A DNA stretch of 64,000 bases from Notospermus geniculatus (taxonomy: Eukaryota > Nemertea > Pilidiophora > Heteronemertea > Lineidae): assembly GCA_002633025.1 (NCBI GenBank), contig NMRB01000067.1:96860-160859 (forward strand), read 5' to 3'. The translations under genes and the position numbers were made by a program. The notes beneath the pieces are model-generated. The model was not told where the DNA came from, ran no database searches, and saw only the letters and a list, made by a program, of their open reading frames with translations. Every line of letters begins with the position of its first letter. Positions within the stretch are counted from its first letter, which is position 1. Below are positions 1 to 9,900 of this stretch, one piece after another.

Positions 1-115
1 GGGGGTCAGAAGACATTTTTTGCCATTTTCGCCCCAAATCCGCATGAAAATCAAGTTTTTTCGTTGGCTCTGGGGGGCAACTGCCCCCTGCACCCCCTAA
101 ATACGACCCTGCTAA
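1..115. repeat. G/C-block mobile-element fragment
   Basis: Contains tctggggggcaactgccccc followed by tgcaccccctaaatacgacc. Such G-run and C-run blocks resemble those of the element at 4159-4429. Truncated by the window edge; family uncertain. Confidence 0.4.
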
Positions 116-658
116 GGGCGTATCATGTGCCCCGCAGAAACTACTTCCACCTGCACTCATTGTCATTTTCAACTCATTTTGATGTCCTCTCTATCCAGGA
201 AGCCGAGTGATCTAGTTTTACAACATTTAGATCTAGAGATAACTTTAATACACCAATCGTTCTAGAAGCCCTCGCCAAAGTTATAAAACTCATAACCAGT
301 AGTTTAAATTTACACAACAACGTTTGAGTGGACGCCACGGAAACTGGGGACGAGGTAGCACAATTGAAGATTTTGAAACACTGCACGGGTCGTAGGCCTA
401 CTTTCTACATTTACAATGCCGTGTGTGATTTACAAGCAGATATTCTGAGACAGTATGCTGTGGTAGTGGCCCCTAGTGGGGACGTCACTAACTACATTTA
501 TGCTGACACAAAAAGCATGAAGTCTATATATTTTCTTCTTCATGGCTCTCACCACCAACTGATGATAAATTTAACAACAATTGCATTAGTTTTCTCTCCG
601 GAGAGAACATCCGATTCTCAATACTACCACACGTGCTAATTCTACCGGTTGTGTTTAC
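116..658. other. Non-coding stretch downstream of the NCAM gene
   Basis: A 103-codon plus-strand frame at 328-639 starts with GTG and shows no recognisable domain. I see no supported gene or repeat here. Confidence 0.4.
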
Positions 659-734
659 GAGTTGGTCACCCATCCAAATCATGACCATGCCCACTTCCAG
701 CTTTCAGCTAAATTGCACGAACAACTAGGCCATA
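659..734 (-). repeat. Decayed 5S-rRNA/tRNA-like element remnant
   Basis: On the minus strand it ends in a diverged match to the 5S-like block (gggtgacc) and, at its front, tatggcctag. This is the same order as the clearer copies at 60.9, 62.3 and 63.1 kb. Very degraded. Confidence 0.35.
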
Positions 735-866
735 AGGCTGCAATCACATAGAACTACAGGCTACACGTACACGCCAGTTAACAAAGACTTAACAAAGGGT
801 TCATGACTGTGAAGCCTTTGTTAACAGGTGTGTACGTGTACCGGTAGTTCTCTGTGATCACAGCCT
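735..866. mobile_element. Foldback element (MITE-like), 132 bp
   Basis: The two ends are inverted copies of about 50 bp: aggctgcaatcacatagaac at the left and the reverse complement of tctctgtgatcacagcct at the right, both running through the cacgtacac and gttaacaaag blocks. No coding capacity. Abuts the 5S-like remnant. Confidence 0.7.
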
Positions 867-1013
867 AAAGGGACTCTTCTATAGCAACCCTGTCCCCAGG
901 CATTGTCAAATTTGGTGTATGTTTTCCTGTAGTTTCTCCATACTTAACATGCTACCTGACACTAGACACAAGGTTGACACTAGCGCCATCATTGCACCGA
1001 ACCTGGTCACAAG

Positions 1014-1299
1014 GGGCGTATTCGAATCCTCGTTCTTGACCACACTCGTGCTGACCTAGTTCATGTATAGGTTGACTCAACTCGAGAATGGCAGTCTCGA
1101 ACGCTGAGAACGCAACCCGTGTCGGGTCAAAACAGTGTTCTCCTCACTCCCCACTCAGCGGAGGGTTGAGAAGAACACATTCTTGGCCCGTCTCGAGTTG
1201 CGTTCTCGGCGTTCGAGACTGCCGTTCTCGAGTTGAGACAACAACTACATGAACTAGGTCAGCACGGGTGTGGTCAAGAACGAGGATTTGAATACGCCC
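1014..1299. mobile_element. Foldback element, 286 bp, arms about 120 bp
   Basis: Left arm gggcgtattcgaatcctcgt and right arm aacgaggatttgaatacgcc are inverted copies, continuing inward through the gacctagttcatg and ctcgagaa(t/c)ggcagtctcgaac blocks to a short central loop. Non-coding; probably a non-autonomous DNA transposon. Confidence 0.8.
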
Positions 1300-2460
1300 A
1301 AAATGTTTTATGAAAAGAACATTGTGGCAAAACTTACATGGTCTGAAACGTAACTATACCCGTTTTATGGAGGCCAAGTTATAAGTATAAATATCGTGAC
1401 GATATACAAAAACTAAATTAATTACAGTCACAGCTAATTAATATGAGTGACATTAATTAACCAATTGATGCCAGTTAATTAACAAGTCAATTATCAATCG
1501 TGAAATTGAAAGTTACAAAATAAATATAAGATACTTGAATGGCACAAGCTTTATAAAATACTGACAAGACAACATTGAAAATAGTCACTTGACATTAATA
1601 ATCATGACGCGGGTACAGACTACAGTCTTGGATTATATTGAGCCTTCTATACCAGTGACAGCATTCAGCTTTTTAAATTGTCAACCGAGGGGTCTCCATG
1701 GGGGAGAGGTTCCCCCTCAATTGACAAAACATTTCAAGCCTTCATCCCACAAGAACTTGGAACATTGATAGCCCAAGTCTGGAATATCCTGCAAGTATTC
1801 AGATCCCTGTGTCGTGAACATTGCACTATACAAATTCCCTGTTTTGGACACCTCTGCCAGGAGGACACCTCTCTATTAAGTCCACTCCCACATGTCTGTT
1901 CATTTTGACCATCTGTAGGCCTCCTCAGGAGTTTCTAAAAGGACAGCACTTGTCAGTCTTGTCAGGACACCTCTCAATTAAGGACATCGCTTGTCAGCCC
2001 CAAGCATGTCCATTTTAGCGAGATTTCACCTAAAATCACTTTGCCTCAAGTTTTCCAAAATGACAACCTTATGTTGCTCAGTCTGTTTTGAATGCTCTCA
2101 CTGCAATAGAAGCATTACTGCTATACAAGTTTGTTCTGTCTTAGAATACTAACAACTGTAGTGTGGAGTATTATGTTAAAAAAAGAAGTATTTACAAGTA
2201 TGTAATGCAAAATGGTCCCGATGCTCTAAAGGCTGAGAGGGCGATGCTACAGGCCTAGTCAAAACCAAAGATGAGGCAGAGCTCTTGTCCGATTCATAGC
2301 AGACTTTGCCTGAAATGCTGAGTCAGCTACATGTATAACTCTTTAATATGGGATGAGAAGTTACATGGAAGGGTTCCTAGTGGGTTCATCTGGTAATGAC
2401 TGGAACTGTAGCAAGGAGACGTACCGTAATATGTGAATGATACTGTGACATAAGTCTTCA
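1300..2460. other. AT-rich non-coding stretch
   Basis: Short open frames only, none with recognisable domains. The 1380-1500 part is very rich in taattaa motifs. Nothing else supported. Confidence 0.4.
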
Positions 2461-2955
2461 TTTGTCCGTCCATCTATCCAGCAACTATTAGATCTGTCTT
2501 TGTCTGTCTGTCCATCTATCCAGCAACTATCAGATCTGTCTTTGTCTGTCCATCTATCCAGCAACTATCAGATCTGTCTTTGACTGTCCATCTATCCAGC
2601 AACTATCAGATCTGTCTTTGTCTGTCTGTCCATCTATCCAGCAACTATCAGATCTGTCTTTGTCTGTCTGTCCATCTATCCAGCAACTATCAGATCTGTC
2701 TTTGTCTGTCTGTCCATCTATCCAGCAACTATCAGATCTGTCTTTGTCCATCTGTTCATCTATCCAGCAACTATCAGATCTGTCTTTGTCTGTCTGTCAC
2801 TCTGTTCAGCAACTATCTGATCAGTCTTCACTAGTCGCTCCGTCCATCCAGTACTATAAGATATGTCTTCACTACTTCGTCCGTCCATCCATCCAGCAAC
2901 TGCCAGATCTGCCTTCACTAGTTTGTCCGTTTGTCCAGCAACAATCATATCTCTT
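2461..2955. repeat. 42-bp minisatellite (about 11 copies, 38-bp variants)
   Basis: Unit built around ccatctatccagcaactatc followed by agatctgtctttgtctgtct. Some copies lack a tctg. The last two or three copies are diverged. A unit divisible by three keeps several frames open on both strands; these are not genes. Confidence 0.9.
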
Positions 2956-3609
2956 CAGGTGCTGGTTTCAAAACATCACTCCTTTGGCGGCAATGTCCCC
3001 TGGTCCCTTGTGTCAAAAAAATTCAATGAATAAAACTTCAGCTTAAAAAGCGTGTTTGCATCAAGAAAGTAATGACAACACGTATGCTATTCTGTCAAAC
3101 ATTGGAAATGAAAGCCGTCCTTGCAAGTTCAGTACTCACCACAAGGTGGCAGTCTGTTGTCGTCACGGCAACCTGTGGTTGCTATGGAAGTCAGTGTTGC
3201 TGAGGAACCAAGTCACAAATAATTTGAGAGTTGAACCACATAATTTAATAATCTGTTTGTTTTGTCGTTTCTTTACTTATATTCAAACCAAGTTGTACGT
3301 TTTAACAGATGAACTTGATTCTGCGTTATATACATAATAATTAACATAATTACAAATGCGCATAATATGAAATTAATTAAAAACATGAAATTATGTAAAC
3401 TGCATTCTTGCACTTGAAAACGTTGGCATTTAATGTACATACAAATGCAGGAGGAGACAGAACCTCCCGTATATGAATACAAGTAGATATAATGCATGTA
3501 CATTACCATAGCAACAATGACAGCAAGACTAGCAAGTCACACAATTATAGTCCAACTTGGAAGATTTATAAAAGCAAAAATATATCATATTTAGCGAGTA
3601 TTATAATCA
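2956..3609. other. Non-coding stretch
   Basis: AT-rich, no recognisable coding segment or clear repeat. Confidence 0.4.
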
Positions 3610-3641
3610 TTTAAGAGTTTTCTCGTGCGAGTTGGCTCTTA

Positions 3642-4082
3642 GGCCGTGCGTAATTAATTCTATGTTTCGCGTCCCGCGCGCGCACCTATTTCTGACTGTT
3701 GTCTGCTAATAGAAATGCATTGCGCATCCATTTTCCGAGATTCTCAAGATTCCCAACACAACTATCGGTAAAAAAATAGGGCCAGTAAGTGTTAAAATAC
3801 CTCCTGAGAAAGCTGTTGTTCCTATCCTTGGTCACAAAACCAGGATGCTGACAGATTAAAACAAAGTTCCAACAGATAGAGCTCTTGTTTCATGGTCAGG
3901 ATGCCTCAATTTTTCATCTTAAATCCATTCAAAATCCCCCAGGATATCAATCTGTGTGATATACTGTATTGATTCGTGTTCCAGCCCGTGTTAAAAATGC
4001 AGTTTGTGTTGTGTTTGGAGTGCGCGCGCACCAATTTTAGGTGACAGTGGGACACGAAACATAGAATTAATTACGCATGGCC
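3642..4082. mobile_element. PIF/Harbinger-like MITE, 441 bp
   Basis: Terminal inverted repeats of about 34 bp: ggccgtgcgtaattaattct at the left and, as the reverse complement of the right end, ggccatgcgtaattaattct, continuing through atgtttcg. Flanked on both sides by TTA, the target-site duplication typical of PIF/Harbinger elements. Non-coding interior. The superfamily call rests on the TTA duplication and the GG start. Confidence 0.7.
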
Positions 4083-4158
4083 TTATGGGCATTTCACCAT
4101 TGTTGGTTTCTGTTGGACCACAAGTGACTGCCCGCATTTTCTACAGCTGAGTTCCCCA

Positions 4159-4429
4159 GGGCCGGATCCAGGGTTTAGAAATACGGGGGCACAACCCTGA
4201 GGGCAAGCCCTCAGTTGGCGCTTACCGCAGGTCCGCGCACACGAAGGGGGGTCCGGGGGGCCTCCCCCGGGAAAATTTGAAAAAAATCAAAGCTCTGAGA
4301 TGCGATTTCCCAGCATCTTAGACATGAAATAATAGACGATTTTCCAAAAATGCAGTAAAAAAATCATTGCCCCTCAAAAAATAGGGGGGGCACATGCCCC
4401 ATGTGCCCCCCCCCCCTGGATCCGGGCCT
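4159..4429. mobile_element. hAT-like MITE, about 271 bp
   Basis: Ends are gggccggatccaggg and, reverse-complemented, aggcccggatccaggg. The host sequence gttcccca is repeated on both sides (4151-4158 and 4430-4437), an 8-bp duplication as made by hAT transposases. The interior has G- and C-runs and no coding capacity. Confidence 0.6.
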
Positions 4430-4480
4430 GTTCCCCATTGGGAGAAAGCTGTCACCTGGAGGAGCACCTCAGAATTCAGA

Positions 4481-6867
4481 ATTCCGGATTTTCATCCAAG
4501 AATACACCCTTTCTTTCTGCTGCTAGGTGGCCAGCCAAGTCCAAGAAAGAGTTTACCGTATATGAACATTATTACATCAATTTAAATTCTACCTATCATA
4601 ACACGGAACCACAAAAACGATGAGTGAGTATTCGTTAGACAACAGTTCATAGATGGCGTCATGGTTTGTTGTTGTTCGTGAATGTGAAGATGCAACAATT
4701 GGGAACCCACAACCCGACAGGTGGCGCTGCAAGAATCAGATCCAAAAGACCTTGAAAACGTGGTAAAACAAAGTGTGTCAGAACGTCCTTTACACTGTGC
4801 AACAGGGCTAAGACCAGGTCTTGTGCTTGCTGCGCCACCATGCGGAATAGGTCTGCGGGTTCCCCATTGCATGGAAATACAGGACATATTCCCCATCGGG
4901 CAAAGTATAGGCTTCTTAGGTTCACAACATGAATTACTCTTGAATATACTGATGATTACAACCTTAGTAAGAAACAGGTAGTTTCTTCCATTACTGTTCC
5001 ACTTGCAACTTCCAAATTGAAGTACTTTTCCATGTCAACAATGTACGTCAGTTCTTGACCTGTGAAGCTGCATTTACCACACATCCGGAATGCGGTATGC
5101 GGAATCCCCGGCAGAGGCGATATGTTGTATGCGAAAATGCATTGCATTTTCCACTTCCGCGTTCCGCAATCCGCATTCCGCGTGCCAGCTAAACGTAGCT
5201 TTATATTGCAACAAGAAGGACCGTAATGTCTGGGGAAACTGTGGTGAAGTCTAGGCATGAGACCACTGTTGTGGAGCAGGCCTATTGCCAAGGACAAGGG
5301 ACTTGGCATTGCTCAGAACGATTATGGCTTTGTCGGTCCATGGAATACAATTTGTATGTAGAATACATTCTCTAGCAGAGTCTACTGTAACAACACAGTG
5401 GTCATGGACAATTCGTACATACGTCCATCTACATTTATCTGACAGATCACTATATACTGTGTACAGCAATGTACAGGAAAATCCGGTCAATGTACAATGA
5501 AATGTAATTGTGATAAACTCAGGACACGTGTTGAAACCTCTGTGACGTGATGTCAACTAAAGCGTAGCAGAATTAAAATGGAAGATGTTGGCTGAAATCT
5601 TACTGCACCTCATGGCCAAGTCCGGTCCTTATAGGTAAGAGAATCCAGTATGTTGGAAATTAAACCTAAATGTCCTACCACGGGGTGCAGAAGATTTCAT
5701 ACAACTTATTTTTTACCCTTAGCGGGGAGCACGTGGAAGAAGTCACACGTACTTGAAGCGTTATCATCATGACACAGAACCATGATGAATAAATCAGCAT
5801 ACATTAGCATAAATTAGTGACGTGGCCTATGACAATGCATCTGATGACTCTAAATTGTATATGATTGAATAAATTAGAATCAGGTGTTTATATGAAATTG
5901 ACAAGCTATATTTAATATGTGCAGTTACCATGGTTACAGTCACAACCTACACAATGCACTAATCTCCTCAACCGGTCTTCATCACATGAAATCAACAAAC
6001 ATGCTCGTATGAGGAGAACCAGTGTCATGGTTACATTTGACATCAAGTTGTTTAAGAAATACAAATGTCCATATGCTGTGATTGCAGTTGGTTACCAATG
6101 TCAATGACCAGTTCCTATGGCAACACCTAATTGCCTAGCAACCATCACTTGGTAACTACATGTATTCAGCTTTTATTAGGCTTCTTTTCTTTCCTCAAGA
6201 CTACGCATTTACGGCAATTAACTAGGAAGAAAATTACAAAAAGATATACAAGGAATGTGAGAAAATAACCACGGACCTGCAGTGACCTTGAATGATATAT
6301 AAAGGTCATGGTCAAATGAAAAGTGGCTCCACCTTTTGATTGCCAAAGTACCATTCCATGAAAAAATTCTGCTCTTGGCATACCAAGACTCAGCTATCTC
6401 ATTCTACATTCCTCCTACGTGACTCCCGCATGTACATTTCACCAAAACTTAGGCCTACTTATGTCCATGATGGACATTAAAAGCCGTTTGTGGTGATGCC
6501 TTGCAAATGAACAGCATGTTAAGCAACAACACATATTGCACTCAAATATGAATATTTGGTGTATTTGATTTTAATTTGTTTATCAAACTTAAAACTGATC
6601 TCTCTGACACCTTGTTGTAACGATCATTTTGGGTCCGTGTGCCTCCATGAAGTCACAGCTCTGTATTGTTGACTTCTACCGTAGACGTTCACCAAAATAA
6701 CACAGTCACTCAGGTTTACCGTGAGTGAAACCAAAGACCAAGAAATCATTTGAAAGGTTTGATCACCGGCACCCAGCCATTCATCATTTCCACCTCATGT
6801 CCTGCTCTGGCCTCCGTCTCCTAATTCACGTTTGTCTTACTCAGCCAGATGGCGCTACTATCACATC
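4481..6867. other. 3' flank and probable 3' UTR of the NCAM gene
   Basis: No coding exon recognised. Contains gttaccatggttac (5924-5937) and a candidate minus-strand poly(A) signal at 6172. Minus-strand transcription presumably ends within this stretch. Confidence 0.4.
6172..6177 (-). promoter_or_regulatory. Candidate poly(A) signal AATAAA
   Basis: AATAAA on the minus strand, about 690 bp beyond the stop codon in exon 19. It is the first canonical hexamer I noticed in a plausible 3' UTR. In this AT-rich sequence the hexamer occurs by chance, so this is only a candidate. Confidence 0.3.
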
Positions 6868-6978
6868 CTAGGCAATAATTGGTGACGTTTCCTTCGGGCT
6901 TGCTTGTGGTGATGGTTTCTCCGATGGGCTTTTTTCTTCATATTTTACATCGTCTTCGTTCATGTCCTCGGTCTTGTC
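6868..6978 (-). CDS. NCAM: NCAM exon 19: C-terminal coding exon with stop
   Basis: Acceptor aaattttttag, phase 0. The peptide DKTEDMNEDDVKYEEKSPSE continues KPSPQASPKETSPIIA and stops at TAG (6868-6870). The tail is acidic then rich in Ser/Thr-Pro: KSP, PSP, ASP and TSP are candidate proline-directed kinase sites. Vertebrate NCAM also ends in an acidic, Glu/Lys/Pro-rich tail, but residue-level homology here is weak. Confidence 0.85.
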   Translation of the reverse strand, partial: DKTEDMNEDDVKYEEKSPSEKPSPQASPKETSPIIA

Positions 6979-9900
6979 CTAAAAAATTTAAACATGGAAT
7001 CTGTGTCATAAAAAAAACATATTCTTACACTGACAACAGATTACATCCTCCCACAGAGGGGTTTTTACCCCGCTCCTCTTCATCCACTCACAGTGAGTGT
7101 GTGAAGAGGAACGAGACCAAAGCCCTGCTGTGGGAGGATGACAGATTATATGTCTGTCGGTCAGAATTTGTGTTACCACACCAAGCTGACAGGTTATCAG
7201 AAAGCACCCGCACCAACTGTAGATTAAGTTGTATTTGTATTTCCATCAGAGCTGAAGCCAAAGCATCATTGGCGCTGGTGAGTATAGAAGAGGTCATCTC
7301 AAGCTACTCATGTTCCTCTCTTGGATGGAGTCTTTTACTTGCCCTTGCAAAGGCACAAGGTATAAGTTGCTTAGGTAAGGGTGACCTATCAGTTCAAACA
7401 ACCTTACTGTCCCATGCGATGGACGAGAACAGCCAGGGATGATTGATCCCCCATATGGCCGGGCTGGATTTGGATCTGGGACCGGCTTCTTGCTAAGCAG
7501 ACATCGTAACCACTTGGTGATAACCACTTATCCGATGAATGAAACGACCACTTACATTTCCAGTCAGCGGTGATTTCTCATCGGGTTCAGGTTCCTCTTG
7601 ATGATCTTGTAGTTTGGTCTTCTCCAGGCTAAAAAAGACAACAGAGAAATCTGTGAAGAGAAATCTGCTTTGTCTAGTCTTGTCCTGACTCCTGCTTGGC
7701 AGGGGATCCTCAGAGGTGCACCCTGCTTGGTTTGATTGAGGTGGGTTCGGGTGACCTATCAGTTCAGGCAATTTTGTTTGAAATTTTTCAATGCAGTCAC
7801 TCATCCAGTGTTCAGTGATAGTGCCCACTGTATACAGTACAGGTCACAATTGACATCCCTAAATTCGCCTAAGTTACGCGTAAGTCACTCGTAACTTACG
7901 CAACAACTCACGAGCTATGTTACGCGTAACTTACGAGGTGAGTTACGCGAATTTTGCTAGCTACACAGTGATTGATGAGGCGAGTTACGCGATTTTGGCG
8001 AGTTACGCGAAACCAAAGCCGTGAGTCACGCGTAAGTTACAGGTAACTTACGAGTAACTTACGCGAGGCCGTAGGGATGTCAATTGTGACCTGTACTGTA
8101 TGGTCAAATTCTTCAGTAAATTTTTTTGAGATTCAAATATAGGGTGTTGGGATTTGGGCCTATATTCAGCGGACAATGAGAACTTGATGAAAAATTTGAC
8201 AGCATACAGTGGGCTGTAATTCAGACTTTTTGAAAATTCATACTCCCTTGGCAGTGCAAACAGACATGAGAATTTACAATGATGACGTTTAGGCAGATTC
8301 ATGAAAACTTTCTGGGCATCAAAAACGTACTAGTTCCTTACATGTGGATAAGATTCAAGAAGTTTTCATGCAGTCAACAATGATATTTTACAATGAGATT
8401 ATATTATAGCATGAAAAAAAACAGCTGTCATCTCCTCATAGTTAACTGAGGCATAGTCAACAAATTTCATTCCTCTTTCTCTAAATCAGCAAATGTTTGG
8501 CGGAAATACTTCTCAATAGAATAAGTAACAGTTAGAACATTGTAACACTAATGCCACCAGCACACCAGGCGATATCGCAAGTGATCTAATCGTCACCGTG
8601 AACGATCTTCTCACCAGCCACCGCGGACTAGCGTTATCGGTTTTGGTATTGTTTGATAATGGGCGAGCATCGCTTGCGAGAAGATTCCATGCATCACCAT
8701 CCAGTGCACATATCGCGTCAACAGCCAATTTCGCAAAATGGCGATCAGATCGCTTGCGATATCGCCTGGTGTGCTGCTGGCGTAAAAGGGTCTGTATACT
8801 CTAACAAACATGTTAGAGATTGCTCCTAAAGAAAATCTAATTCTATATTAATACGCTACCAGTTTCTTAGGTGAGTGATGATAATTTGCAAGGGAAGTAC
8901 TAGACCTAGCCTATGACAGATCCTACAGGTTACAGAATAATAACTGCGATAGGATTTCAGCAATGCTACCATTGAAGATACGATGAAACAAACCGGAGAT
9001 TCATCCCCTTAACAATGTACTCTGCATCCCAATGGTACAGGGCTATACATATCTATGATCAGTGACATAGGCCCTACCAAAAATTCATAAGCGAGCCTTA
9101 TAAATTTTAGGCCCTACTGAACAACAACTTTGTGTTGTTCTTTTAAGTACACTGGTGTACTTAAATCTTGATAAACGGCACATTAGAAATCATGGACTAA
9201 ACTCCACTCTGATATTAAAAAATAAGTGATTGTAACATTGAACTATAGCATGCGCGACAAGCAGGCTGCGACTAGAGGCAGATGCGAGGGGTCACAATTA
9301 TATATACAGGACTAAGGCTAAGAATCCATTAACGCGAATTTCTAGCGATATGCGATGCTGCAACCATTGTTTGTTTCCGCCGCGTTGGTCGTGGACAAAG
9401 GATGCAGCATCGAACCGCTCGAAAATTGCATGATGGATTCTTAACCTAAATGAAAGGCAAACCTAAGAAATTGTTGACTGAAGCTGCAACAAGGCATCCA
9501 TGCTGGGTGTGAGAGGTCAGGGGTCAAGGCCACAATGTCAAGGTCAGTGGTGGTTGCTTCTAAGACTTGATTCCAGGTGTTGGTGATGTTGGATGGTTGT
9601 GCCTTGTGATGGGATGGGGTGGATTGTAATATGTAATTGTGATTCCATCACTCTCCTTGAATGGAGCAAAATGATTATGTCAAGGTAGATGCCTCAAGGT
9701 TGTCGCCAAATTGCAGTTGAAACTTTGCTGTTTTAAAAAAGTGAAAATCTAGATTTGAGGCCAGCTTGTCTATTTGGTTATTGGACACTGGCACACAACA
9801 CATTTTGAGAAGGTGGGGAGCTACCAGTTGTCCCTTAAGGCGGGGGCTACCTATGCCGACTTTATTGACGCTCTTTGAAAACAAGCGTCCTAACATATTC

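Larger units (their letters stand above)
3610..4480. mobile_element. Foldback family F copy, interrupted by two nested elements
   Basis: Outer sequence matches the copies at 14945, 17717 and 18095: gagttttctcgtgcgagttg at the left, tgggcatttcaccattgttg after the first insertion, and ggagaaagctgtcacctgga after the second. Family F copies are themselves inverted repeats sharing gcgagttggctct and agagccaactt arms. Here the element is split by insertions at 3642-4082 and 4159-4429. Confidence 0.7.
6979..7555. other. NCAM intron 18
   Basis: 577 bp intron holding a foldback element (7044-7140) and most of a SINE (7231-7522). Very little unique sequence remains. Confidence 0.75.

Noticed and set aside
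328-639. 103-codon plus-strand frame
   Set aside because: Starts with GTG, no recognisable domain, no splice or regulatory support, and AT-rich surroundings.
2461-2955. CRISPR-like array
   Set aside because: Direct tandem units with no unique spacers, in an animal genome; it is a minisatellite. The same applies to the other arrays.
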